In this document: positions 1 through 9,139 of the stretch, in pieces
How positions within the stretch are numbered: the first letter of the stretch is position 1
Layout: the number at the start of each line of letters is the position of its first letter
Assembly: GCA_964567745.1 (NCBI GenBank)
Contig: CAZMNY010000044.1
Span: forward strand, 1-64,000
DNA length: 64,000 bases
Reading direction: 5' to 3'
Source of the DNA: CAZMNY01 sp964567745
GTDB taxonomy: Bacteria; Planctomycetota; Planctomycetia; Pirellulales; Pirellulaceae
Translations under genes and position numbers: made by a program
Notes under the pieces: model-generated
The model's database searches: none
Seen by the model: the letters and a program-made list of their open reading frames with translations, nothing else
Told to the model about the DNA's origin: nothing

Positions 1-44
1 CCACGAGTGTCGTTCGGTGCATCAGGTTCATGAGCTACCACTTT

Positions 45-1604
45 TTACAGCAGCTCTTTGATTGCTATCCCGTGTTCGGTCAGTCGGATCGGTTTGCCGG
101 TTCGATCGGGAACGTGGGTGTCGGAATCGATGCCTTTGAGGTGGTACATCGTGGCGAGAATGTCTTCCGGCGTTACAGGGCGGTCTTGCACGAAGGCGCC
201 TTTGGGGTCGGACGCTCCGACGACGGTTCCTGGTTGAATTCCGGCACCGGCGAGCATCACGCTGTATGCCTGCGACCAGTGGCCTCGACCTCCGCCTCGC
301 TTCAGGTTGTTGATTTTCGGCGTGCGGCCGTGTTCGGTCAGGCACATGACTAAGGTTTCGTCGAGCAAGCCGCGCTCTTCGAGGTCGAGCAGCAAGCGGC
401 TCATGGCCGCGTCGAAGCTGGGCAACAGTTCGTTGCCGAGTCGCGTGAAGTGATTGAAGTGGGTATCCCAAGCCGTGTTGACGACTTTGTATTCGTCCCA
501 AAACACTGAGACGAGCGGACAGCCTGCTTCCAGCAGTCGCCGCGCGGTCAAGGCGGATTGCCCAAACAGCGTCATGCCATATCGCTCGCGGACTTGCATT
601 GATTCCTCGCCAACATCAAGCGCCGTTCGAAGCTTGTCCGAGGTGAGCAGGGAATAGGCCATCTGCTCGAATCGATCGAGTCCTTGAGCCGGTCCGCTTT
701 CGCTCAAACGACGCCGCTCGTCATCAAGCTGCTGCAACAGTGAACGTCGCTCGTCCAAGCGGTCGACGGTCAGGCCGCGGCGCAAGCGGGCGGCCTTGGA
801 GAGCCGAAGCCGACTCTCCGGCGTGATGCCGAGAAATGGATCTTTGATATCGACGCCGGCGAGACGCCGAAAAAATGAAACTCGATTGACCGACTTCGTC
901 GCCTCACCGTCAAATTCGGTCCACACCGGATCGTAACCGCTTCCTAAGAACGCCCCGTACGGTCCAGCCCGTTTGCTAAAAGGTGCAAACCGGCTGAATC
1001 GCCATGGCAAGCCGATGTTGCGCGGCAGCGAAGGAACCTCCGATGGGTTTTGCCGATCCTGGAGATAGTCGAGCATGCTGCCGAAGAACGGATGGTGCCG
1101 ACTGTCGTACGGATTCGTCTCACTCGAAAAATCAACGGCCGGAAAACCGCTTAGCGTATAAAGATTGGAGTGGTTGTTGTTATCGTGCGCCATCGAACGC
1201 ACAATCGCGAAGCGGTCAGTCAGTGCGGCAAGTTTTGGCAGCTGGTCACAAATCACAGTTCCGGGAACCGACGTTTGCGCCGCCCCCCACTTGCCTCGAA
1301 TCCCAGCCGGCGCATCGGGCTTGGGATCCCAGGTCTCATACTGCGATGCGGCACCCTGCAAGTAGACCAGCAGCACTTGTTTCGCTCTCCCGAATGTCGC
1401 AGTGCTCGACGGCTCTCCCGCCCGCGCCTGCAAGCGGAACAGGTCAGCCAGGCCCATTGAGCCGGCCAGAGCGCCGACACCCATCGCCGTACGGCGAGTC
1501 ATTCCATGCAAGGAATTTCTTGAGCCAAGGATTCTTAACAACGTCACGTCTCCGGGCGTTTTCGACTCGGTGCTTGCTGCAATAAATTGTCGGCCTCGAT
1601 CCAC
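45..1604 (-). CDS. DUF1501 family exported protein
   Basis: About 519 residues, the usual length of the DUF1501 family. These are exported planctomycete proteins with an alkaline-phosphatase/sulfatase-like fold and no established substrate. Around residues 35-55 a twin-arginine-like segment (TRRTAMGVGALAGSMGLADL) is followed by an exported domain. Family-type motifs seen are the QGAASQYETWDPKPDAP stretch, the SMAHDNNNH motif and, near the C-terminus, CLTEHGRTPKINN and GRGHWSQAYSVMLAG, which resemble metal-site loops of this fold. The ATG at 1604 gives a long leader before the Tat motif. A GTG at 1547 would place the motif closer to the start, so the start is uncertain. In planctomycetes these genes often sit beside DUF1549/DUF1553 cytochrome-like genes, but none is visible before the window edge. 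Confidence 0.88.
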   Translation of the reverse strand: MDRGRQFIAASTESKTPGDVTLLRILGSRNSLHGMTRRTAMGVGALAGSMGLADLFRLQARAGEPSSTATFGRAKQVLLVYLQGAASQYETWDPKPDAPAGIRGKWGAAQTSVPGTVICDQLPKLAALTDRFAIVRSMAHDNNNHSNLYTLSGFPAVDFSSETNPYDSRHHPFFGSMLDYLQDRQNPSEVPSLPRNIGLPWRFSRFAPFSKRAGPYGAFLGSGYDPVWTEFDGEATKSVNRVSFFRRLAGVDIKDPFLGITPESRLRLSKAARLRRGLTVDRLDERRSLLQQLDDERRRLSESGPAQGLDRFEQMAYSLLTSDKLRTALDVGEESMQVRERYGMTLFGQSALTARRLLEAGCPLVSVFWDEYKVVNTAWDTHFNHFTRLGNELLPSFDAAMSRLLLDLEERGLLDETLVMCLTEHGRTPKINNLKRGGGRGHWSQAYSVMLAGAGIQPGTVVGASDPKGAFVQDRPVTPEDILATMYHLKGIDSDTHVPDRTGKPIRLTEHGIAIKELL

Positions 1605-1722
1605 ACTCCAGCATACCCTTTATCGTGGTTATTTGCCGAAACAGGCAACGTGCGACAAGAGTGGTTAGACTGTGGTGCTAACCGATTCCCCTTAGCGACA
1701 GCGAGTCAACCAGGAAGAACCC

Positions 1723-2754
1723 ATGCCGATACCATTCGCCCAAAGCTCAGCCTACGCGCAAGATTCCTATAGCAACTCAACGGAAATAGCTGGTCCGCGA
1801 CAGCGGACGGCCGCACTTTTCTCGCCGTTGACCCAAATTCTAGCGCTATCCGCCGCTCTGATGGCATGCTCCTCAGTGCGAGCCGAGGACGCGAAGATTC
1901 GTCATTCATTTCTCGGCATGGGCAAAGCCAACCGGGTCGTGATTATTGATGAGCAAGGCAAAGTCGAGTGGAAACTGAACATGCCGGCAAGCGACGGTTG
2001 GGTTCTCGAGAACGGCAATGTTCTATTGGCCGTCTATCCAACGTCTGGATTCCCGCGCGGAGGCGTTGTCGAGGTAGAACGCGAGACAAAAGAGATCGTC
2101 TTCCAATACAAAGGGCAGCAAGGCGAAATCAGCACCGTGCAGCTGCTCCCGGAAGGCAAGTACCTGATTGCCGAACTGGGACCTGAACCGCGCGCGTTGG
2201 TTGTCGGCCGAGACGGCGAAGTCGTCAAGGCGATGCCGCTTCAATGCCAAAAGAAAAACGTCCACATGCAAACGCGGATGCTTCGAGTCCTCCCGAACGG
2301 AAACTACTTGGCGCCGCATCTGCTCGATTTCGCAGTCAAGGAATACGACGCCAAGACGGGTAAGGTCGTCAAGGTCATGGCGACGGATGATCGAGGCCGC
2401 TCGAAACGAGATTGGCCTTTCACCGCGATCCGCCTTGAGAATGGCAACACACTGATCGGCTGCACGAACGGAAACCGCGTGATCGAAGTCGACTCGGAAG
2501 GGGCAATTGTTTGGAGCGTAACGAATGACGACTTGAGCGAGCCGTTCATTGACGATGCCTGCGGCGTTCAGCGTCTACCCAATGGAAACACGGTCATCGC
2601 CAGCTATCACGCCAAAGGCAACCGAGTGAAGTTAATCGAAGTGACTCGAAGCAAGAAAGTGGTTTGGCGTTATTCGGGGATGAAAGCTGGATTCCATCAT
2701 TTCCAGATCCTGACCACCAACGGCAAACCAGTAACGCCCAACACGTGGAAGTAA
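1723..2754 (+). CDS. Secreted PQQ-like/arylsulfotransferase-type beta-propeller protein
   Basis: 343 residues. A hydrophobic signal-like segment lies near residues 33-53 (QILALSAALMACSSVRAEDA), so the protein is probably exported and the first 30 polar residues may be an over-called start. The mature part consists of repeated blades with the pattern 'NGN-(V/T)-L-(L/I)' (ENGNVLLA, PNGNYLA, ENGNTLIG, PNGNTVIA) and WKLNM/WSVTN/WRYSG strands, typical of PQQ-like or arylsulfotransferase-type propellers. No catalytic residues can be assigned. It is divergent from the DUF1501 gene and stands alone on the plus strand. A structural or carbohydrate/protein-binding role is possible but not shown. Confidence 0.75.
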   Translation: MPIPFAQSSAYAQDSYSNSTEIAGPRQRTAALFSPLTQILALSAALMACSSVRAEDAKIRHSFLGMGKANRVVIIDEQGKVEWKLNMPASDGWVLENGNVLLAVYPTSGFPRGGVVEVERETKEIVFQYKGQQGEISTVQLLPEGKYLIAELGPEPRALVVGRDGEVVKAMPLQCQKKNVHMQTRMLRVLPNGNYLAPHLLDFAVKEYDAKTGKVVKVMATDDRGRSKRDWPFTAIRLENGNTLIGCTNGNRVIEVDSEGAIVWSVTNDDLSEPFIDDACGVQRLPNGNTVIASYHAKGNRVKLIEVTRSKKVVWRYSGMKAGFHHFQILTTNGKPVTPNTWK

Positions 2755-2863
2755 TCATCGCGGTCGGTAAAGGATGACACGGTGGCGTCGGAGCGAAACA
2801 CGCCCCCAGACGCTAGTCCTGCGCTTCGGACGGTGCCGCTTCGTTTTGTTGCGTTTCGTTTTG

Positions 2864-3441
2864 TTACGCTTCGTGCCCTTGAATCACCTGCGCTGTCACC
2901 TGATCATTGGCGGCGAGCCAATCGATCAACTTGGTCTCTTCGTCGCCCACTTGGATAAACCACTCCGAACCAAATCGGTTCTTGGTCAAGCGATTGAGCA
3001 ATTCGTACTTGGCGTGCGAGCGGAACGAGAGCCAGAGCGCTTCCTTGCGAGCAGCGACGCTCCACTCGCTTGCCGACACAAGATCCTTCAGGCCATTGCC
3101 AAAGACTTTCTTTCTCAGGCCGATTTTCCCCCTGACTGCTCGACCGTGTCGAGTAGCCCATCGGCGTAGCTGACAAGCGAGCGATCACGCCCTCCGTTGG
3201 CGACGCCAGCGAGGTCGCGAACGTTTTTGATATCCTCCGAAAGCACCGCGAGCGTGGCCGTACTGCGTTTAGTGTTCGACAAAATTTCAGGGAGGTTGTC
3301 GTTGAGCGTCCTTATGTTCTCCTTCACAGAAACGCGGACGTCGTTAACCAGCCATAACAAGACTGCGGCGATCAGGCTTCCTGAAACCAAACACGCCCAA
3401 GGAAAAATACCGCCAAGACTTCGGCCTGCTTTGTCGTTCAT
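2864..3441 (-). CDS. Membrane-anchored coiled-coil protein, split by -1 frameshift
   Basis: The upstream part (3441 to 3115, 108 residues) has a membrane segment near residues 11-31 and a helical, coiled-coil-like stretch. It ends with GGKSA and a TGA at 3117-3115. In the -1 frame the translation continues without a stop to the TAA at 2866-2864 (KIGLRKKVFGNGLKDL, then a part rich in charged helices, ending TAQVIQGHEA). The switch falls exactly on G GGA AAA (minus strand, about 3130-3124), the classic X XXY YYZ slippery heptamer. Joined, the product is about 192 residues and reads as one protein. Either this is programmed -1 frameshifting, or a one-base indel in the G5A4 run (sequencing or mutation). 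I do not recognise the family. It lies alone between two exported beta-propeller genes. Confidence 0.65.
3124..3130 (-). promoter_or_regulatory. Candidate -1 ribosomal slippery heptamer GGGAAAA
   Basis: On the minus strand the zero-frame codons are GGG GGA AAA TCG GCC TGA, so the heptamer G GGA AAA is in the phase required for tandem -1 slippage. The zero-frame stop follows nine bases later. A weak AAAGA/TCTTT hairpin lies downstream of the stop. Function is inferred only. Confidence 0.4.
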
Positions 3442-3658
3442 TGCTCGACCCTTTGTCGTCGCCTGAGGTTGTCTTCGTTAGATTCCTAATCCAGTTTGAC
3501 TGGACGGAATGACGGCAATTACCTTTGCCAACTTAGCTGAAAACGAGCAGAGCAAAACAACAAGACCAACATTCTGGTTTTACCGTTCCGATTCTATGCG
3601 CCGTTTCCAGTCGACTTGAAGCAGCTCGGAATGTTCAAATGGATCGCAGTGTGAGAGA

Positions 3659-5131
3659 ATGGCGAGCGACGTCACTATTCCTCCCGCACCGAGTCATCCC
3701 ATGAGCTCGCACGTCACGTTGCCGCCTGCCTGGACCGCTTTCTTGCGAGCAGCAACAACCGTTTTGTTATTCTTCCTGTTGCTTTCATGCGTCGCCGGAA
3801 CGTCGGCAGCCGACGACAACTGGCCTCAGTTTCGAGGGCATGGCGGCCTGGGGATCGGGAGCGGAAAACCTCCGACGCGTTGGGATGTCAAAACGGGCGA
3901 GAACATCGTTTGGAAGAGCGCTCTCCCCGGACTGGGCCATTCGGCTCCGATAATTTGGGGCGACCGAGTCTTCCTGACAACGGCGGTCAGCGTCGAAACC
4001 GACACGCCGTCCGTCAAGACCGGCTGGTCGGGAGGTGCCGGGGAATCGGCCAAGGACAGCGGCGAATGGAGTTGGCGGCTGCTCTGCCTAGATATCACAA
4101 CAGGAAAGATCCTTTGGAATTCGGTCGCACACGTTGGCGAGCCGACGATCAGCCGGCACTTGAAGGCGTCTCATGCCAATTGCACGCCGGCGACTGACGG
4201 CACGCGAGTGCTGGCTTTCTTTGGATCGGAAGGTCTGCACTGCTTTGATTTCAAGGGTCGCCGCATTTGGAAACACGACTTTGGCAAGCTGCATTCGGGT
4301 CCCTACGATGCGCCGGAGCTGGAATGGGGCTTCGCCAGCTCGCCCGTCATTCACGACGGACGAGTGATCGTGCAGTGCGACTGCCTCAATGCAAATTTCG
4401 TCGCGGTCCTTGACCTCGAAACCGGGAAAGAGATTCGTCGCATCGACCGAAAAGGCGAAGTCGCGACGTGGTCGACGCCACTGGTCGTCACATCCGACGA
4501 CAATTCGCAAATCGTTTGCAACGGCTATCGCCAAATGGCTGGCTACGACTTCGAGACAGGCAACGAACTCTGGCGGATCTCAGACGGAGGCGACGTTCCC
4601 GTGCCGACGCCGCTCTTCGCCAATGGGCTCATCTACATCACCAACAGCCACTCGCGTAGCCCCACGTTTGCTGTCCGCCCAACGGCCCGCGGCGACTTGA
4701 CGCCTGTGGACGACGAACCCAACCAACCTGGACTCGCATGGTGGCAGCCTCGCGACGGTTCGTACATGCCGACACCGTTAGTCCTTGGCGAACTACTTTA
4801 CGCATGCAACGACAACGGTCGGCTCACCGTTCGAGACGCGTTGACTGGCGCACTAGTTTATCGCAAGCGGGTAGGGCGGGGAGGCGACACCCATTCGGCG
4901 TCGGCGGTGGCGGCGGGCGCGTCCATTTATTTTAGCAGCGAACGAGGGCGAGTGACTGTGATACAAGAAGGACGTCGGTTCAAACAGCTCGCAAGTAACG
5001 AGATGGGCGAGATCATTATGGCCACGCCGGCCATCTCAGCAAACCGCCTCTTCATCCGCACGGCCCGTAGTCTTTACTGCATTTCCGACAAACGGGCACC
5101 CGCCGATCCACCAACCGCGAGATCACGATGA
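3659..5131 (+). CDS. Exported PQQ-binding-like beta-propeller (BamB-like)
   Basis: 490 residues. A signal peptide is visible at about residues 25-50 (hydrophobic run TTVLLFFLLLSCVAG), and the ATG at 3701 (residue 15) is an equally good start. The mature protein begins DDNWPQFRGHGGLG, the N-terminal signature of planctomycete PQQ-like propellers, and continues with blades such as VWKSALPGLGHSAPIIWGDRVFLTTA, GKILWN and WSTPLVVTS. It resembles BamB/PQQ-dehydrogenase-type propellers, but quinoprotein catalytic residues cannot be assigned, so it may be non-enzymatic. Its stop overlaps the start of the metallophosphoesterase by four bases (ATGA at 5128-5131), so the two are translationally coupled. 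It is a paralogue of the gene at 18406-19758. Confidence 0.88.
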   Translation: MASDVTIPPAPSHPMSSHVTLPPAWTAFLRAATTVLLFFLLLSCVAGTSAADDNWPQFRGHGGLGIGSGKPPTRWDVKTGENIVWKSALPGLGHSAPIIWGDRVFLTTAVSVETDTPSVKTGWSGGAGESAKDSGEWSWRLLCLDITTGKILWNSVAHVGEPTISRHLKASHANCTPATDGTRVLAFFGSEGLHCFDFKGRRIWKHDFGKLHSGPYDAPELEWGFASSPVIHDGRVIVQCDCLNANFVAVLDLETGKEIRRIDRKGEVATWSTPLVVTSDDNSQIVCNGYRQMAGYDFETGNELWRISDGGDVPVPTPLFANGLIYITNSHSRSPTFAVRPTARGDLTPVDDEPNQPGLAWWQPRDGSYMPTPLVLGELLYACNDNGRLTVRDALTGALVYRKRVGRGGDTHSASAVAAGASIYFSSERGRVTVIQEGRRFKQLASNEMGEIIMATPAISANRLFIRTARSLYCISDKRAPADPPTARSR

Positions 5132-6417
5132 GCCGATTTAAATGCCTTATTGCAGTAACCCTTATTTGTGCGGCTCTTCCAGTGCACACAGCTGAAGGTC
5201 TGGAGTCGTCGACGCGGAAGTTTCGAGTGTGGGCGGCCAGTTGTTCGCACGTGCCCGCCGACATTCGCCGCGGCCGCGAGAGTTTGGCTCTGGCAATTCG
5301 CCAGTCAGAGGGGCTCGTCAAGGCGGCGCCCAGGTTCGACTGGGATTTGATGCTCGACGCCGGTGACTTATCGGCCCATCAGACTCCTCCAGGCGACCGC
5401 GACGGAATGGAGCTTCACCGGCAGTATCGCGCGATGACGAAACATCGTCGCGAGCAGGTTTACAACGTGCCCGGCAACCACGACGCGCCATACTACGACA
5501 AAGACCCCGGTTCTTGGTTCCGAAAGTGGGGCGATCCGCTTGGCGAACACACGAAGTTCTCGGGCGTCGATCCCATGCGACGCCCGTTTCCCGTAGAAGG
5601 AACGTGGGAGAGATATCGATTTCAAGCGGGCAACGTGCTGTTTCTCATGCTCGCGGATCGCAACGATGTACCGTCTCCGGTTGGGCGTGGTCACAGCAAG
5701 CAGGGGCAACGCGGAGGCTTTCCGGCCGGCGCTGTGACGCGAGCCACATTCAATTGGTGGAAGCAGCAAGTAACCGAAAATCAAGACAAGATTATCGTCA
5801 CCATGCACCACCACGTGTTGCGCGATACGACCGTCGGCTCGGGGCGAGGCGAAGGCAACCCGCGTTACCACGGCAACTCTGGCGGTGCCGAAGGCTCTTC
5901 GTATCTCTATTACTTGATTGAGAATGACGACCCGAACGACTTTCGTTTCATTAAGGACGCTCAGGTCTTCGAGGATTTTCTCGATGCGTTTCACAAAGAG
6001 CACGGCCGAGGCGCCATCGACTTGTGGATCGGAGGTCACACGCACGTCAAAGGCCCGGACGATGATTGGGGCGAAAAGACAATCACCGAAACTCGCTGGG
6101 GAGTCGGCTTCGTTCAAGTTGCCGCGTTGACCAGACATCACGGTGGTTCGACGCCGCTCAGCCGATTATTGACGTTTACTGAGGGCGTCGATCAGCTGCA
6201 GGCCGATGTCTACTTGCATGACAAGTCGTATCAAGGCAACCCAGTCGGCTGGTACGCTCCGGCCTCGAAGCGTCTCAAGCTACGCCACAAGTTCGTCCCG
6301 CCTGAGCCCATCAAGTTCATGACTCCGTTTCCGAAATCGGCCGAAGTCTTTGACAAGCCTTACGTGCCGCCGTCGTCCAAAGGTCGTCGAAATAAGATCG
6401 GCAAGCCGAAAAAATAG
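5128..6417 (+). CDS. Exported calcineurin-like metallophosphoesterase
   Basis: 429 residues with a Sec signal peptide (residues 1-22). The metallophosphoesterase metal ligands are visible in order: the DLMLDAGD block near residue 77, NVPGNHDA near 114-121, IIVTMHHHV near 225-235 and GGHTHVKG near 298-305. This supports a dinuclear-metal phosphoesterase acting outside the cytoplasm on an unknown substrate. The start codon overlaps the stop of the preceding beta-propeller gene, so the two products are probably made together. The C-terminus is lysine-rich (SKGRRNKIGKPKK). Confidence 0.88.
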   Translation: MSRFKCLIAVTLICAALPVHTAEGLESSTRKFRVWAASCSHVPADIRRGRESLALAIRQSEGLVKAAPRFDWDLMLDAGDLSAHQTPPGDRDGMELHRQYRAMTKHRREQVYNVPGNHDAPYYDKDPGSWFRKWGDPLGEHTKFSGVDPMRRPFPVEGTWERYRFQAGNVLFLMLADRNDVPSPVGRGHSKQGQRGGFPAGAVTRATFNWWKQQVTENQDKIIVTMHHHVLRDTTVGSGRGEGNPRYHGNSGGAEGSSYLYYLIENDDPNDFRFIKDAQVFEDFLDAFHKEHGRGAIDLWIGGHTHVKGPDDDWGEKTITETRWGVGFVQVAALTRHHGGSTPLSRLLTFTEGVDQLQADVYLHDKSYQGNPVGWYAPASKRLKLRHKFVPPEPIKFMTPFPKSAEVFDKPYVPPSSKGRRNKIGKPKK

Positions 6418-6430
6418 TCGAAGTCGTTCG

Positions 6431-7804
6431 TCATACTATCGCCCCTTGTTCGGCGAGTTTCGCGCGCAGGACGTCGACATCGATATGTCGCGGCGAGGTG
6501 TCGTTTTGCACGGCGAGCGCGGCGGCCACGCCTGCGGCTTGGCCTGTGGCGTAGCAAGGCGGTATAACTCGAGCCGATGCGGCACCTTCATGGTCTGCCG
6601 AAATGGGGCGGCCGGCCACAAGTAGATTGTCGACCTGGCGAGGCACGAGGCAGCGATATGGGATCTCGTAGTGTTCCGACTCAATGCCCTCCAAGCGACC
6701 ACGCGGTCCTTGTGGATCGTGGATGTCGATGGGGTACGAACACTGGGCGATCGAATCGGGAAACCGGCGTCCTTCAAGCACGTCCTGACCATTGAGCAGG
6801 TAGTCGCCCAAGATGTGCCGAGTCTCGCGAACGCCAACGTGGGACGCGGTTGCGATCAACTGCGCGTGCTCGAGTCCGGGGCAGTGAGAACGCAAGAACT
6901 GCACAAGCTCCCATGCTTGTCTTCGACTCTCAATCTCGGCGCGAGACAAATCGTCTGGATTCGTTCCGTCAACGTTCTGCACTCGTGTCGTGTTGATTCG
7001 CCACTGTCCCGGTGTCGGCTCGCGGTAAAGATTCAAGAACTCTCGCTCCAACTTCCATTCGCCCTTAGCTCGCGCCTCCTTCACGATGCATTCGAACAGG
7101 CGTTCGCCCGGATGGAGAATTTCATGTTCTTTCATCCACGCCTCAACTCGCGCATCGTCGACATTTCCGATCGTGACAAAGAGCGTGACCGGCATCATCC
7201 TGCCGTCCTCGCGGCGGCCGATCTCGAAAGGAGCGCCCGCTTTTGCGGCAACGTCACCGTCACCTGACGCATCGATGACCATCTTCGGCCGCAACAAACC
7301 GAGCCCAGCTTTGTCGAGTGTGACAACGTAGGTTATCCGCCCGTTGTCCATGGCAACGTCAACGAACGAGGTATGAAAACGAATGTCGGTGCCCGAGTCG
7401 CACACCATTTCCAGCGCCGCCATCTTGAGCGACTCAACGTGAAATGGAGTGACGTTTGCGTGCCCCAAGCGAATGAAGGAAGACCACGCGGTGCCCGGCT
7501 GCGTTTGCGACGGATCGACGGCACCCCCCATCGACGCCATGCGGTCGATGATCTCCTGAAACAGGCCAGCGACTAATTGTCGTTTCCCGTCGGGCGTGTA
7601 CGACGTCATGAACGGTCCGACCATGCCGGCCGTCGACGTCCCGCCTAGAAAGCCATAGCGTTCGGCGAGAAGCGTCGAGGCCCCGGACCGCGCGGCGGCG
7701 CAGGCTGCCGCTACTCCAGCCGAACCGCCGCCGACAACAACAACGTCCGCAGCGGCTCGCACCGGTATTTTCCAAGTTCGCTCAAGCGTCTCAGTCATTT
7801 CCAA
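6431..7804 (-). CDS. FAD-dependent oxidoreductase (FAD_oxidored family)
   Basis: 457 residues. The N-terminal dinucleotide motif VVVVGGGSAGVAAACAAARSG (Rossmann GxGxxG at about residues 25-30) is followed by the family's LAERYGFLGGTSTAGMVGPF segment. Further FAD contacts are MVIDASGDGDVAAKAGAPF and the C-terminal NLLVAGRPISADHEGAASARV and ATGQAAGVAAALA. No signal peptide is seen. This group of planctomycete flavoproteins has no fixed substrate. It lies 24 bases downstream of tupC on the same strand and may be co-transcribed, but a link to tungstate is not evident from its domains. Confidence 0.88.
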   Translation of the reverse strand: MEMTETLERTWKIPVRAAADVVVVGGGSAGVAAACAAARSGASTLLAERYGFLGGTSTAGMVGPFMTSYTPDGKRQLVAGLFQEIIDRMASMGGAVDPSQTQPGTAWSSFIRLGHANVTPFHVESLKMAALEMVCDSGTDIRFHTSFVDVAMDNGRITYVVTLDKAGLGLLRPKMVIDASGDGDVAAKAGAPFEIGRREDGRMMPVTLFVTIGNVDDARVEAWMKEHEILHPGERLFECIVKEARAKGEWKLEREFLNLYREPTPGQWRINTTRVQNVDGTNPDDLSRAEIESRRQAWELVQFLRSHCPGLEHAQLIATASHVGVRETRHILGDYLLNGQDVLEGRRFPDSIAQCSYPIDIHDPQGPRGRLEGIESEHYEIPYRCLVPRQVDNLLVAGRPISADHEGAASARVIPPCYATGQAAGVAAALAVQNDTSPRHIDVDVLRAKLAEQGAIV

Positions 7805-7828
7805 CCTTGCATCCCTACCGAGCTCAGT

Positions 7829-8425
7829 TCACACCTCACTGCGGCTCGCCATCACATACTCGCGCTTCGTCAGGCCGTCGAGCAAGGCTGCTGGCGAAGC
7901 AATCACGATAGTGCATTCGGCAAGGTCGTGCAGAATCGTCGCGACGGCTGCAGCCCCCTCGGCGTCGAGATCGGCGAAAGGTTCATCCAATAGCAGAAGC
8001 TTTGGCGCTAATACGAGGGCTCTTGCCAGCGCCACGCGCCGCCGCTCGCCTCCCGACAGTTTTTCAACTCGCCCGTCACTCAACTCGTCCGCGCCGATCC
8101 GCTTGAGCCAATCGGTCGCCAGCTTTTCTGCGTCAGTTCGACTTACACCCCTCAAGCGTAGTCCATAGGTTACGTTGAACAGCACGGTGCCCTCTAACAG
8201 ATACGGCGACTGATGCACGAAGACCTGCTCCGGCCGAGTTGCTGCGACTTTGACCTCACCTTCGAATTGCGATTCCAAACCCGCCATGACTCGCAGCAGA
8301 GTTGATTTGCCGGATCCATTGACGCCGCGAATGGCCACCCGTTCACCGGTCTCGATCAGCATTCGCTCCAACTCACAAATCGTCCGCCCCTTCTTTCGGA
8401 CACGCAAATTCTTGATGTCGATCAT
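7829..8425 (-). CDS. tupC: Tungstate ABC transporter ATP-binding protein
   Basis: 198 residues, a minimal ATPase without a C-terminal regulatory domain. The Walker A motif GVNGSGKSTLL is at about residues 34-44, followed by the Q-loop region VFVHQSPYLLEGTVLFNVTYGL, the signature LSGGERRRVALARAL, and Walker B LLLLDEPFADLD. It sits at the cytoplasmic face and powers import through TupB. It is six bases downstream of tupB, in the order A-B-C typical of tungstate uptake operons. Assignment to tungstate rests on TupA; molybdate cannot be excluded. Confidence 0.85.
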   Translation of the reverse strand: MIDIKNLRVRKKGRTICELERMLIETGERVAIRGVNGSGKSTLLRVMAGLESQFEGEVKVAATRPEQVFVHQSPYLLEGTVLFNVTYGLRLRGVSRTDAEKLATDWLKRIGADELSDGRVEKLSGGERRRVALARALVLAPKLLLLDEPFADLDAEGAAAVATILHDLAECTIVIASPAALLDGLTKREYVMASRSEV

Positions 8426-8431
8426 GAGCTG

Positions 8432-9130
8432 CTATTCGCCTCGATCTTCGCGATTGAGGAAGTAGACAGCGAGCGAAACGATCATGGCGATCAGAAGCAA
8501 CAGCGCGCCCATCGCCAGGCCTCGGCCGAATTCTCCCTTGCCTGTCTCGAGCGCCGTGGCCGTCGCCAACGTGCGTGTTCGGTCTTTGATGTTGCCGCCA
8601 ACCATCATCGCGATTCCGAGTTCGGTTACGCAGCGAGAAAAGGCCGTGAGAATCGCCAAGGCAACTCCAACGCGAGCTTCCGAAATGTAAGTTCGCCAAC
8701 GGCGGATCGGTCCGGCGCCGAGAGTCCAAGCCGTTTCGCCGACGCGAGGGTCGAGCGACTTAACCGCGCCGAAGGTCAACGAGACGATCAGAGGCAGCGC
8801 CAAGAGAAACTCGCCGAAGATGATGGCCCACGGCGTGTACAGCAAGTCCAGCGGCCCCAACGGTCCGCGGCGAGCGAGCAGAGCGTAACAAACAATGCCG
8901 ATGAACACAGTGGGAAACGCCATGCCACCGCGGAAGGCGAGCACCAAGAGACCATGGCCGGGGAAGGACACCCTGGCGAGCAGAGTTCCCAAAGGAAGCC
9001 CAATGACCGCCGCGACTGCGACGGCGAACAGTGAAATCCACAAGCTTCGAAACGCCGCGTCGACGACAACGGGATCCCACTGGAGGATTAATCGAATCGA
9101 CTCTTGCAAACCGTCCAGAATCAATTCCAT
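8432..9130 (-). CDS. tupB: Tungstate ABC transporter permease
   Basis: 232 residues with about five to six membrane spans. The permease EAA-type loop is visible as WTLGAGPIRRWRTYISEARVGVALAILTAFSRCVTELG. The length and this pattern fit TupB. The TupA stop lies only nine bases upstream and tupC starts six bases downstream, so the three form one operon. Confidence 0.87.
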   Translation of the reverse strand: MELILDGLQESIRLILQWDPVVVDAAFRSLWISLFAVAVAAVIGLPLGTLLARVSFPGHGLLVLAFRGGMAFPTVFIGIVCYALLARRGPLGPLDLLYTPWAIIFGEFLLALPLIVSLTFGAVKSLDPRVGETAWTLGAGPIRRWRTYISEARVGVALAILTAFSRCVTELGIAMMVGGNIKDRTRTLATATALETGKGEFGRGLAMGALLLLIAMIVSLAVYFLNREDRGE

Positions 9131-9139
9131 CGAAGATGC

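Noticed and set aside
2774..3169. Plus-strand 131-residue frame with FVLLRFV repeats
   Set aside because: Antisense to the split membrane protein gene; its repeats come from a CGTTTTGTT-rich stretch near 2840-2870.
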